DNA of 64,000 bases. Origin: Macrophomina tecta (lineage: Eukaryota; Ascomycota; Dothideomycetes; Botryosphaeriales; Botryosphaeriaceae). Both the position numbers and the translations under genes were made by a program. Within the stretch, counting starts at the first letter, position 1, and the number at the start of each line of letters is the position of its first letter. This document shows, in pieces, positions 23,122 through 33,800 of this stretch. Where the stretch lies: NCBI GenBank assembly GCA_024180945.1, contig JAKSGN010000038.1:1612001-1676000 (forward strand), read 5' to 3'. Under the pieces are notes generated by a model. It made no database searches. It saw only the letters and a list, made by a program, of their open reading frames with translations, and was not told the DNA's origin.

Positions 23122-23652
23122 ATGGCCCGCATCAACATCCCCATCGACGCCCTTACCTCGCGTCTGCAGCTCGGCTCGCGCTTCGAGGGCATGCGCAACA
23201 CCTCGCTGTCCACCCGCTTCGCCAACCTGCGCCCCGTCGGCGAGTTCTTCGACCTCAAGCGCCTCAGCAAGCCCCAGAACTTCGGCGAGGTCCAGTCGCG
23301 CATGAACTACAACCTGGGCTACTTCAGCTCAAACTACGCCGTCCTCTTCGTCATGCTGGCCTTCTACTCGCTGCTGACCAACCTGCTGCTGCTGTTCGTC
23401 ATCATGCTGGTTGTTGGCGGCATGTATGGCATCGGCAAGCTCCAGGGCAGCGATTTGGAGCTTGGCTTCGCCCGCGCCACCACCAGCCAGCTGTACACCG
23501 GCCTGTTCTGCGTCGCTGTTCCGCTCGGCCTGTGGGCCTCGCCCATTTCCACCGTGCTGTGGCTTATCGGCGCCTCCGCCGTCACCATTCTGGGCCATGC
23601 CTCGTTCATGGACAAACCAATTGAGTCAGCTTTTTCCGAGGAGGCGGTCTAG
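23122..23652 (+). CDS. YIP3: PRA1-family prenylated Rab acceptor (Yip3-like)
   Basis: A single exon of 176 residues with ATG in good context (GCCATGGCC). The N-terminus carries RPVGEFFDLKRLSKP, then SRMNYNLGYFSSNYAV, the typical entry to the PRA1 domain. Two hydrophobic hairpins follow (about 75-110 and 125-160), ending with the conserved HASFMDKP motif and an acidic tail. PRA1/Yip3 proteins sit in ER and Golgi membranes, bind prenylated Rab GTPases and help recycle them from GDI. Length matches the family (about 170-190). The stop codon is only 29 bp before the ATG of the next gene on the same strand, which is unusually tight. Confidence 0.95.
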   Translation: MARINIPIDALTSRLQLGSRFEGMRNTSLSTRFANLRPVGEFFDLKRLSKPQNFGEVQSRMNYNLGYFSSNYAVLFVMLAFYSLLTNLLLLFVIMLVVGGMYGIGKLQGSDLELGFARATTSQLYTGLFCVAVPLGLWASPISTVLWLIGASAVTILGHASFMDKPIESAFSEEAV

Positions 23653-23681
23653 GTGGTCGGCCGCGAACTCCATACGCTAGT

Positions 23682-25181
23682 ATGCCCCCTTGGGGAAGAC
23701 CACCAGGGGCAGGGGAAGCGCGTCTGGGGAGGAATGGGATGCCGTATGGAGCACGGTTGCGCGAATTGCAAGACAGCGACGAAGACGACTTCGTCGCCGT
23801 GGGTGTGCGTGGCCAGGGGGGCGTTTTTCTCGATCCGAGCATGCGGAAGGGGGGGACAAGAAGAGCAATTTCTGATGATGCATTGTACTACGACGGTATT
23901 GATACAACATGGGATTCCAGGGGAGCTTTCGATCACGATAATCATACTTACGCACCGGCCTACGGAGACGACTACTATGTTGCTAGACTTAATCCCGACG
24001 AGGAAGAGCTCCTCGTCCAACGCGCTCTCGACCGCATCCGCATTGCTCGCTCGCGCGGCCAGCCCAACGTCAATCTTTCGCATGAAGAACTCGGAGCCCT
24101 TGCGCGCCCGCGCCTGCAACAATTTTCCAAAGCCTCGGATCCTGCGCCCGCGCGCCCTTCGTCAAAGGGCCGCTCCAGTAACAACACAAGCGCCAGCAGT
24201 AGCACCCGCTCCAAGAAATCTAGTTCAAGGCCCTTGCTCTTCTCTTCCTCACCACGATCATCTCGCAACCGTCCTGGGAAGTCGGACAGCAAGCGCCGCA
24301 ACAGCCCTGCTCATGACTTGGACGTTCCGTCAGCTGCACCGCCACCAGGCTTCCGCATTCCTGGCGCAGGTGCCGCTCCGCTTGGCTACACGTCACGACC
24401 GAGTTCCCGCCCGGAGTCGCGGGGTGCGAGTGGAGTCTACCCCTTGAACCCAGGACGCGAAAGAGGCGACTCGTTCATTGACCCTGCCTTTCGTGACTAT
24501 GTGCAACCCAGTAGCCGGGACTCATATGGCCTGACACAAGCTGAAGAAGCCGAGTATCTGGCTCGTCGCGCCAATCGTTCGCGGTCAGGTTCGAGCGCTG
24601 CAGGATTTCCGCAGCCGCCTTATCCAACGCACATGTACGAGCGCGAGCGTGGAAGACCTAGCGACGCCGACCCCTTCATGTATCAAACGGGTGGCCCGCC
24701 TCCCGGTCTTTATGCTGGGAGCAGCGCTTCCTCAAGCCCCAATAGTCAACGTCGAGCCATGGGAATCGCTTCTACCGGCGCCCCCCCGAGCAGCGACGGC
24801 TTCTCATATACGGCTATGCCACGCCGCGTCCCTGTGCCATCGAGTTCCGTCCCTGCAGTCGGCGGGTCTCGTCTAGGAGGCATACCTGGGCTGGGGCGTG
24901 GCAGCATATCCGATCCCGCTCTAGACCATCGGGCATTCAACGGCCAAAACGCCAGGGACTTTGAGGTCGAGGTCGAGTACGATATTCCAAGCCCGAGTGG
25001 AAGCAGCGGGGACAGTGACGGCGCCCAACAGGGAGTCAGGATCGGCGCTGCCGACTTTTGTGCAAGAACCGGTGTCAGAGATCGCGTCAAGGAGCTCGAA
25101 CGGGAAGCAAATACGAGTGGACGGAGTGGCAGCGGAAATGGTAGTGGCCACGGGAGGAAGCGGAAGGACAAGAGGAGATGA
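23682..25181 (+). CDS. Conserved-looking disordered protein of unknown function
   Basis: A single open frame of 499 residues. After an acidic LQDSDEDDF patch comes a short ordered, probably helical block (about 85-145) with LNPDEEELLVQRALDRIRIA and RGQPNVNLSHEELGAL, the part most likely conserved. The rest is Ser/Pro/Gly/Arg-rich with nuclear-type basic clusters (RSKKSSSR, KRRNS), and the protein ends in GHGRKRKDKRR. No enzyme or membrane motif was found. A second possible start is Met 20 at 23739, preceded by a weaker context. Either way the gene begins 29-86 bp after the PRA1 stop, in a different frame, so it either has a promoter inside that gene or shares its transcript. Confidence 0.75.
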   Translation: MPPWGRPPGAGEARLGRNGMPYGARLRELQDSDEDDFVAVGVRGQGGVFLDPSMRKGGTRRAISDDALYYDGIDTTWDSRGAFDHDNHTYAPAYGDDYYVARLNPDEEELLVQRALDRIRIARSRGQPNVNLSHEELGALARPRLQQFSKASDPAPARPSSKGRSSNNTSASSSTRSKKSSSRPLLFSSSPRSSRNRPGKSDSKRRNSPAHDLDVPSAAPPPGFRIPGAGAAPLGYTSRPSSRPESRGASGVYPLNPGRERGDSFIDPAFRDYVQPSSRDSYGLTQAEEAEYLARRANRSRSGSSAAGFPQPPYPTHMYERERGRPSDADPFMYQTGGPPPGLYAGSSASSSPNSQRRAMGIASTGAPPSSDGFSYTAMPRRVPVPSSSVPAVGGSRLGGIPGLGRGSISDPALDHRAFNGQNARDFEVEVEYDIPSPSGSSGDSDGAQQGVRIGAADFCARTGVRDRVKELEREANTSGRSGSGNGSGHGRKRKDKRR

Positions 25182-25559
25182 TTGTCTGGCGGTCCCTCGC
25201 ATTCGACAAGACTTTGCCTCGTCAGGCACGATAATGTTCTTCGGGTACGGCATTAGAGACAACGTGATGGAATAAGAGCTCACCTACTACTATGCAATGG
25301 GATCGGGTTGACGAATTTTACCTGGTATGCGCCGTTTCAGTCTCCTTTCACTCGGGGGTTATGCCATTTATAGACAGGATTCTTTTTAATGCACTCGTAT
25401 CTTCTTCCCTTCGCTTTTTTGCCATCATACACCCCTTGGTTGCGTGCATGTGGCCTATTTCGGTGGATTCCAGCTTTAATTGTGGCAGCATTCCGATTAT
25501 GCCTTCCCACCTCTTCTGTCTGCTGTTTCCTAACACACGCTTCCTGCGACTCATACTCT

Positions 25560-25870
25560 CTCGATAATTAGTTAGGATTAGCTAGTGAGAAGAAAGTAGT
25601 GTTACTTTTTTTTAACTAATACTTAGTACACAACCCCTCTACTACGATTACTATTTTATACCTACGTAGTATACTACCTAGTCCCGAGTTAAACAACCCC
25701 TATAGTAGCATTTCCTACGCCTCTCGTAATGCTCTCACTAGCTATTCCTGAATATTACCTTCGTTTCTAGTTATAGTAGTAAGGTCTAGGTAAAGCTCTA
25801 GATTTTTAGCTTTTAGATAGAACTAGAGTATTAGGCCTCTGCGTAGTTTTCTAGTATATGTAAATTGCGA
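25560..25870. repeat. AT-rich, TpA-rich patch, probable RIP-degraded repeat relic
   Basis: The sequence switches abruptly from about 50-60% GC to AT-rich with many TA, TAG and TAC triplets (for example TACCTACGTAGTATACTACC) and no open frame. Excess TpA is the known signature of repeat-induced point mutation in Pezizomycotina. The source element cannot be identified by eye. Confidence 0.5.
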
Positions 25871-27295
25871 GTTCAGTTCGCTCTCGATCTGATCTTTGTC
25901 CCGTTTGTGCAGCGTATGGCCGAGTGAAAAAGAGCGACACTTTAGTTAATCACACAGAGATACTTAACAGGCATTAATGGGTATTGAAGATGGAGGGGTG
26001 CGGCACGTGCGACGCGATTTTACGCGTTTCGCTTAAGAGCGCTCGGATTTGTGGCAGGTCACTGTAGATTCCTGATGTAAGACAGGAGTGGCGAGTTATC
26101 ACCCTGACTTGGTTGCTGCGAAAAGATCTTTTGCAAACGCATATAGGCGCGTCTGTCGACGTCCAACTCTTTCTATATTGTTTCTTGTCCCCTCAGGATA
26201 TGCGATTTGGCTACTTTTTATCAGAGTGAATCCACGCGTTTGCAAAATGACTGCGCAATATCAAACAGAGCATGCTACTGTTGCCAATGGCCGGAGGCAG
26301 TTAAAATTGTTGGCATTGACATTAGATGACAAGAGAGCTTAGATGTCGAATTATGCCTCCCGATTGAATTTCCTCGCGGTTCTTGCCACTCTCCATTGAT
26401 CCAACAGCACTGTGCACTTCACAACAAAAATCGACTCTCTGTCAGCCCAACAACGCCGGTGCCTTCCAAAAGATAACCCAATCTAAGCCCATTCCCCTCC
26501 GCCACTCTTCTCGCACGTGCCTGCACTTCGCCACGCCCTTTATCATTCGCGTTCAACGCCCGCTCACGCAGGACCTCAGCACCGGTAGCACCACCGTGCC
26601 GCCCCGGCCCTCACCCATGACCCCTCTCTCCTTGTCCTCGTCGACGGGGAATGGCGGCCGGGCCTTGTCGGACGAGTGGACGGCGGCGGACACCGGGTCC
26701 GGAATAACCGGGCTGGCGTATCCTGTGCCCTGGCTTGGCTCGCAGTGGCCAGGGCGCGCATGCAGCGGTGCCGCCGCCAATGCGTAGTTGACGGTGCTGC
26801 TGCTCCTATTGGTTCACTCGTAGGATACGTCCGCCGTCGGCGTGGCAGCGGTGGTTATCGAGGAGACGATGTTGCCGTTGCTGTGGCCGTGGCTCGGAGG
26901 TGCTGTGGATTGCAGCGGGAAGATGGGCAGGAAGAGGGCGTCTAATTGTGGCTGTTGTAGGTGTGGCTGATGTGTTGTTTGTTTTTATTAGAGCCGTTGA
27001 CGGTGGTGACGGTGGTGGTGGTGGGCGACCTCCGTATGTAGGCGGTGGTGCGGCGGCACTGGTGTTGTTGCTCTGAAGTGCAAAGGAACCTGATTCCGGC
27101 GCGTGGCTTGAGCCTGAGAGAATGGCTGTGTGAAGCTGTGTGCCGATCTGGTGGTAGTGGTGGTGGTAAAAGTAGGCGAACAGTTTGAGGATGATCAAAA
27201 GAGGGGACTGTGATTCTTTAACACGATTCCCCAAGCAGACAGCTTGGAGATGCCAGACTACTGGAAAGGCAGCAAGGGTACTCTAAGAGACTCAC

Positions 27296-27777
27296 AGTTC
27301 AACAGCGGCAATCACGGACGCCAAAACTCCACACTTCCAATCTCTGACACTTCCCGGTGCGCCAGAGGCGAATGGGTTATCAATCTCCATGTAGTAGCTG
27401 TATATGCTGAGATAGTTTGCCAATGCTACGAGTGAAGATGGCCATAGTATGGTCCCCAGGAAGTTGCACAGCAGTGTCCCAAATTGGAGGTATAAGCCCT
27501 TTCGATAAGGGATTGTAAGAGGGTACATCGGTACAACAGTAGGGACAGCGGCGAATATAGTAAGCACTAGAGCGGAGTGTATCTGGAGCGCCCAAGTTCA
27601 AGCTGATCTCAATCTGAGGGAACAATTTTTGAATATGCGGAAGCGTTGTTGACATGCATTGTGGATACTCAGAGAATATGCCATGAGCGCAATGATCAGC
27701 AAAGCGAAAAACTGGATCGCGCGGACTGCTGAGAACCAGTTTAGTACAGCAACAGGGCCGCGGCGAAAGCCAAATAG
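27296..27777 (-). pseudogene. Possible broken or mis-spliced four-helix (MARVEL-like) membrane gene
   Basis: Two blocks on the minus strand look like protein. The first, 27777-27656, encodes LFGFRRGPVAVLNW and the hydrophobic AIQFFALLIIALMAYSL. The second, 27582-27296, encodes ALVLTIFAAVPTVVPMY, LQFGTLLCNFLGTIL and WPSSLVALANYLSIYSYYME, then a strong donor GTGAGT at 27295. Spacing resembles small fungal MARVEL-like proteins with four helices. However, every GT donor after block one leaves phase 1, whereas the only stop-free acceptor for block two (27583) needs phase 0. No ATG was found before block one, and no fourth helix after block two. Either splicing is non-standard, the start and end exons were missed, or this is a decayed gene. 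Confidence 0.35.
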
Positions 27778-28826
27778 TCCAGCCGTTTTTTGTAAACTAT
27801 GCCAATTGTGCGATAGAATGCAAGACTGGAGTTTTAAAATTCAGAAAAGTGCACCTCATAAGATATTATACGTCAAGGAGCGATAATGAATCGCGGGTGA
27901 TACTCCGAAGGTGCGAAACAGAGCAGAACATCTGCACAAAGAGAACACGCTCACGTCCACAGAGCCTACAAACGCGTCCATTCAGCACCATCATGCGCGC
28001 AGAATTCCTCTCGGGAATGGAAATACAGCAAAGAATTGTACTACTTGTACCCCTTGGCACCAAGCTTTGACGTATTCAGAAGGTACGAGATATGTCTCTT
28101 CTACGGCATCTATTCCTTCTGGACCATCGGCTGGCTACAAACAAATCAATCATTTGATATCGTAACAAGTGACTCAATTCACAGCTAATCCGACTGACCT
28201 CGCGCCAAAACTAAGATAGGTATCGAACGGGGTTGACAGCAGAGGAAAAGATGCAGTAATAGCAGTAATATGAAGGCAAACGTGGGAAGTGGGATAAAAA
28301 TCAACAGTGAAAAGAGACCATAATGCCAACAGTGCAACGAATGCACTCTCGAATTCCCTACTCTTTCATCCAGTCAAAGCGACATGGTTTCTGTTATACA
28401 GCAGTCATGTGATTGAGAAAAAGTAAGCAAGTTTGATAGCGAGGAAGCCGCAGAACGACAAGGAATTCGGGAACCCATGCCTGTAGAGCGTGCGAACCCA
28501 ACTTTTTTTTTGCGCATCAGAGTAAAGATTAGTCGATGGAAGACGAAGGCCAGACTCGACGCTCGTACTAACGAAAAAAACGCCCCGATCCCAGTCCATT
28601 CATCGCACTCCCAACACCACATCATGTAGCCGACCCTTATATCTCAAGAAGTCACCACTGTGTACTGAACTTCCGCAGATGGCAATGTTCTGATGCCAAG
28701 TGCCGATCCCCGTCGGTTGGATGGGAAAACCTGATTATGGTGACTCCTCCCGGCGCCGAAATGATAGTACAACAGATTATGGAAGGTCGTGATTAACATG
28801 AATAAAGGCACCTTTGGCCGCATTTA

Positions 28827-30824
28827 CTAGCGGCTCTGCTGCTGTTGCTGTAATTGAGCGCGGAGCTGTGAGACTTCTTCTTGCAAGGCGCTTATACGCG
28901 CGTGCGATTCTTCTTGCCCGCGTAGCATGCGTGCTTCGACGTCCCTTATGTACGCTATCAAGTCGGGGTCACGACCGCCGAATAACTCTCGCATACTCCC
29001 TCCACTGCTGGGTCCGTGGCTTGAGAGACTCCCAGGATTTGAAGCGGTTCCAGGTGCAGAAACTTGGTGGAGCATACTCGCACCATGACCGGACTGCGAG
29101 TTCTGCTTTTGTGCTTGGCCGGAGGGGATCTTGTTCATCTGAACTCTCATGTCGGCGTTCAGACCGGGTAAAGATGGAAGATGAGGAGCGTGAGAATTTC
29201 CAACGGGCGGAGGAAGACTCATGGGAGAAGAACCTCGGCCAGCGCCCCTCTGATATTGTTGATGAGCTTGCTGCGACATACTTGGTGATCGACCACCCGG
29301 CGCGCTTGCCCCTTCAAGGATCCCTTGGTGACGCTGTGCCTCCATTTGTCCAGGGGAAATGGGCTTAGGCGACTCTGTCATGCTTCCTTGTGCAAAGACC
29401 GAGGGAGGGGGTTGATTGCCTGGATAATGCATAGAGGACAGGCTCGACCCAACAGTTTTTGGACTGGGATGGCCCGATTGTTCCCTGGAAGCGGTGGACG
29501 CATTTGACCCAGGAGGATACATGGGGCGGGTGCTATTGCCCATGGCGCGGCCAGCAATGGGGGGATAAGTGCTCGAATGTTGATGGTACGATGCTGAGGA
29601 ACCTTGACGACCCTTTCCACTGGGCTCGCTGACACGACGGCCCTGAGGGCCATCTTCATCCATTTTCTCGTCCGATCCATCCCCATGATAGAGCACGCCA
29701 TCCATGCCATCGTCGCCTCTGTGCTCATTTCCATCCTCGTCGACTCCAAAGCTGGAGCGTCGCCCCGCACAGCCACCTTGGCCCTTGTTATGTCGTGCCA
29801 AGGCATCCCCACGCGCAAATTTACGACCACATTTGGGGCAGGTGTGCGGCCGTTCACCGGTATGCAGCTTGGTATGGCGCTTCAGATCATGCAATCGGCG
29901 GAAACGCGCTTGGCACGTTGGACATTCGTAGGGTTTCTCCTGGCTGTGGGTGAGAAGATGGCTTTTAAGGTTATGGTGGCGAGTGAAATCCGTGGCGCAG
30001 TAGGGGCACTTGTGGCGTTTTGTGCTTGGTGACCTCGGGCTATTATTCTGGCTATATCCAGCCATGGGCATGCTGAGCACCCGGGTGGGTTGCCGAGGAT
30101 CATGTTCAGAGGGCGCTGGGACCGGAAATGTTTGAGATCGATTGTTGGTGAACCCTCCCTCGCCAGGCTGAGTTCCCAGATGCCCAGCGGCGGGTGAATT
30201 GACCGAGCCGTCGGCCGCTGGCATGCCTGAAGGCCCCAGCTGCCCGGGCGGTGCCGTGTCGGTGGCACTAGCCGTTGCGGTTGGTGCGGTTGTGCTATCC
30301 AAAGAGCCAAAGCTAGATACACTTACTGGACTGGTTTGCATATTCTCACCGGTCACGGATTCGGGGATTTGGATGTTCTTTGCAGCTTTCGCGATGGGCT
30401 CGGCGAGGGTAGTGGCGGCGGCAGGCGCGTCACGTACTTTGCTCATATGGTTCGCACCAAGAAGGTTGTTCAATGCGTTCAACGCGGGATTTGGAGAGAC
30501 CTGGCGAGACATCTCGCGGGCTCGTTGTTCCTCGTGGTGGCGGCGCTCATCCGCCATGGCAGCCGCCCCCGTGAGCGGGGGCTGGGGGGAATAGCGTGGA
30601 GTGAGCTTGAAAGCTGGCGACTTGGGGGTGTTTGCGGCGGTGGGCGAGGGCAAGCTGGGGTCGAGGGTGATTTGCGGGGTCTGCGCGAAGCGGGCCTTCA
30701 CGGCGCTGGTGCCAATCGGCTGGTGGACAGGAGATACGGAGGTTGGCGTATCTGGGGCTTGAGGAGCGGGAGGGAACGGTCCTGTATGCGTGGACGAGGG
30801 CGTGAAGGCTCCTGTAGAGGCCAT
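28827..30824 (-). CDS. C2H2 zinc-finger transcription factor (RfeC-like)
   Basis: A single exon of 665 residues with ATG at 30824. A 265-residue Pro/Ser/Thr/Ala-rich N-terminus contains an amphipathic, Arg-rich segment (DERRHHEEQRAREMSR). Three zinc fingers follow at about 267-350: CPYCATDFTRHHNLKSHLLTH, CPTCQARFRRLHDLKRHTKLH and CPKCGRKFARGDALARHNKG. They are joined by HSQEKP/HTGERP linkers, and the third ends H-x6-C (GQGGC) rather than His. The C-terminal half is low-complexity, closing with a coiled coil (EARMLRGQEESHARISALQ) and a Gln run. The finger block resembles the fungal regulators named RfeC (regulator of FLO11-type expression) by my recollection, so that name is tentative. Function is inferred as DNA binding in the nucleus. 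Confidence 0.88.
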   Translation of the reverse strand: MASTGAFTPSSTHTGPFPPAPQAPDTPTSVSPVHQPIGTSAVKARFAQTPQITLDPSLPSPTAANTPKSPAFKLTPRYSPQPPLTGAAAMADERRHHEEQRAREMSRQVSPNPALNALNNLLGANHMSKVRDAPAAATTLAEPIAKAAKNIQIPESVTGENMQTSPVSVSSFGSLDSTTAPTATASATDTAPPGQLGPSGMPAADGSVNSPAAGHLGTQPGEGGFTNNRSQTFPVPAPSEHDPRQPTRVLSMPMAGYSQNNSPRSPSTKRHKCPYCATDFTRHHNLKSHLLTHSQEKPYECPTCQARFRRLHDLKRHTKLHTGERPHTCPKCGRKFARGDALARHNKGQGGCAGRRSSFGVDEDGNEHRGDDGMDGVLYHGDGSDEKMDEDGPQGRRVSEPSGKGRQGSSASYHQHSSTYPPIAGRAMGNSTRPMYPPGSNASTASREQSGHPSPKTVGSSLSSMHYPGNQPPPSVFAQGSMTESPKPISPGQMEAQRHQGILEGASAPGGRSPSMSQQAHQQYQRGAGRGSSPMSLPPPVGNSHAPHLPSLPGLNADMRVQMNKIPSGQAQKQNSQSGHGASMLHQVSAPGTASNPGSLSSHGPSSGGSMRELFGGRDPDLIAYIRDVEARMLRGQEESHARISALQEEVSQLRAQLQQQQQSR

Positions 30825-33800
30825 AGGACAGGCGTGACGGGGCGGCGCGGGAGGGCGTTAGAGAATGCAGGGGCGCTCAATAAAGGTGGCTCTGCGAGCT
30901 GGCATGGCGGTTAGCAGCGCTGGGTGCGCGGTCGCGCAATGGGCGCTCTCGCAGGCGGCGGGTGAGGTGGAGGGAGTTGCGGAGCGGATGAGCTGGGCGC
31001 GCGCTACGTACCGAGTCTTGCGGAGCGATGACGCTGCTGCGCAGAACAATTGTTGACGGATTGCTAGTCCCCAGACGGCCGTCAAGCGGGCATGTCGACG
31101 CCTGCATCCATCCACAGTCGCAAAATCGGAAGCGGGCGGCGGAGCGGCCTTGGGGACGGCGGGCGCGGTGGTTCCTTTGCTGAGGCTCAGCCGACTCGCG
31201 CTGATCGATTGAACGCTTGTTGGCTCGCGCGCGAGAGGCGGGTGCAGGCGAGACTCGCTCGAGTCGCGCGCCGCAGGAGGCAGCAACAGACGGGAGGACT
31301 GCGCTGCAAAACGAGGAGGGTCAGCCGTGAGGACATGCGCCGCTGCGGCTGCAAGGCTTTCGTCGGCGGGCAGGAAGGGCACGACAGGACAGGGTGGGCT
31401 GAGGGCGGGCGCGCAGAGTTGTGGGCAGCGTGTGGGTCGGCGGGCGGAGAGAAGGCTGGGATTCAGCTGGGCGCGGGTCTGCGCAGGGCAGGGCAGGGCC
31501 GGGCAGGCAGGCAAGGCAGGGCGGTGGTGTTTGGGTGAAATGATGTAGGGTGGCTGAGATGATGGCTAGTTACCTTCAAGGTTGGCGGAAGCTTTGGCGG
31601 CAAGCAGAGGCCGGGGCCGATTGGCACGGCTATAGGAGACGGGCAGGCCTGCACTGGATCAGACTGACCTGCTGCAGCGCGCGCTCTCGCGGGCTGTTCT
31701 GAGGATGGCGTGGCGTGGAAGAGAGTGCTGGCGAGGTAAGCGGCGTTCCCTGGCCCGGGTTTGAGGCTAAGTCGCTGAGTAATGGGCGGAGTGGAGGCGG
31801 CGGCGGAGGGGGCGTGGGCGTGGGCGTGGGCGTGGGCTTGGGCTTGGGCTGGGCCTGGGGGGCGAAGTGCGGTCGGTGGCGGGCGGTGCTAGCTGGCGCT
31901 GCTGATGGGGGGACGGGCGAGCGTGATAATGCTGCGCTGCGCTGCGATCGCCAACGTGCGGTGGCTTCTCATCGAAACGCAGTGACGCTCAAAGGCAGGT
32001 ATGAGGCTGTGCAAGTCTCGTCACGCTAGCTGACCCATGGCCGCCGTCGCCGCCCCCCCGAAACTCGCTGCCCATCTCATCATCCCGTCCGTCATCGAGA
32101 TCGCGCCTGTCCGGCCGGCCGGCGCTCTTGCTTCAGGCTCAGGCCCGCGGCGCGGATCGACAGGCACACCTCGTCCTCGTCCTCATCCTCTTTCTCGGTG
32201 CTGTGCTGCTCGGCCTGGCCGCGCTGTCAGCCGCATTGTGTGGCCCATCGCTCGTCCCGAGGCCGGGTCGGGCGCCGGCCTCGTACCCACGTCGTCGCTG
32301 CGACGCCCGGATGTACATCCGCTGCTGTCTCTTGTACCTGCTCTATGCCCTGCCGCACTGGATGCGCCCACAGCTGGCCGATCCCTGCTCCCAAACACCG
32401 CCGGCTCCACGACCCGCAGAGCTGTTCATCTCGCAATGAGCGTGAGCGCCGCGCTGATGACGACGACTGCTAATCCTCCTGCGCCGCTGGGGGTGGGAGG
32501 GCCTGGGCCGCTCCTTGTCTGTGTCCGCACGACCACGTCTGGCCTCCAGATGTCCTGCCACAAATGCAGAGGACTGAAGACTCCGCAACTTGGTGCTGGC
32601 GCAGCTGTGACAGCCGCCCCGCCGCTTCCCGCCCCTTGTTCGGCCAAGGATGTGCCTCAGAAGACAGGCGCGGACCGGGACGGACTGTCGGTACCTGAGA
32701 GATGGCTGACCTGGTCCAGCGCTTTTTCTAAACGGCGGGTAGCCAATCCTCCCAACCGACACTACAGCTGTATGTACCTTGATCCCAGCTGGCCACAACC
32801 TCTCCATTAGCACCACAAACCTTGCGCCTATGCAAGTCATGGGCACGCGCCGTCCCCGGGAGCTCGCCCGCCGGCCGACGCCATCCGTGACGCTGTCTCC
32901 CGCCCAGCAGCCGATGCTGTAGGTATGCATGTAGTAGCGTGGTCAACCCATCTCTTTTTTTTTTTTTCGTGCTGTCTACACATTCGGCGGTCGAAACGCG
33001 CGCGCGACGCGTCTCCTGCAAGCGAGCCATGTCCGGGCGTGGCTTGTCAGCAAGGCCGGGATCGTCGTGGCGCGCTCTGCATCTTCGCGGCCGCCTGTGC
33101 TTCTCGGTCGCAAACCGAGCCGGAAGGAGCAGGCGGGGCGGAGAGGAACGGCAAGCGGAGGCGTGATGGGGAATCCTAGGCGGCCTCGTGGTCTGGCCCA
33201 GGTATAAACAGCGTCATAATGCTCGAACGGGCAATGATAACGCAGGAACAGACTGCCTCAAATGCGTTTCCGACGAGGTCCGCCACCGTCGTCAGCCTTC
33301 TCTCACCTATTTTTTTTTTTCTTTTGAAACGGGGAGAACTGCAGAAACGCACCTTGGAGCAGGGCGCCACACCCATGCTGATGCACACCCATGTCTGCCT
33401 TGCCCTCTCATTTGCCCTCCACCGCCACGTACGAATAGCAAATACGAACTGTTGTGTGCACGAAAACAAGGCAATAAGCCACCTAGCAGCAGCGCGGTGG
33501 AGACCACCAGCCACAATGCCGACCAGTCACCGACTCCCCTTGCACTGTCAGCCAAGCAACCTAGCGTCTACCTGCTGACGGGCCTCTGACTCTGCTCTCG
33601 CTTCCACACATCAGGATTATCCTCTCCTCCTGTCTGCGCCCCCAAATGACCCAGTCCAATCATCCTTCCACCCGGCTGATCAATTACCCTACTCAGCTCG
33701 TCGCCTCACCCGAATCGCGACCGCCGCCGCACGACCAATCTCTCTCTGGTCGAACCGGTGACCAAACGTAGAAAGACCTCAACCCAGCCCCCCTTCGTCC

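Larger units (their letters stand above)
25182..28826. other. Gene-poor 3.6 kb: AT-rich relic and a possible damaged membrane gene
   Basis: No intact gene was recognised. It contains an AT/TpA-rich patch at about 25560-25870, GGT/CCA-rich low-complexity sequence near 27000-27070, and, at 27296-27777 on the minus strand, pieces of a probable multi-helix membrane protein. From 28.2 to 28.8 kb nothing stands out; this should include the 3' end of the C2H2 gene. Confidence 0.5.

Noticed and set aside
26088..26342. 84-codon plus-strand frame
   Set aside because: Starts with GTG, no domain, lies in a gene-poor region next to an AT-rich relic.
32037..32810. 257-codon ATG-started frame
   Set aside because: Composition follows the local GC richness, no domain or helix pattern, and overlapping frames on both strands are equally open.
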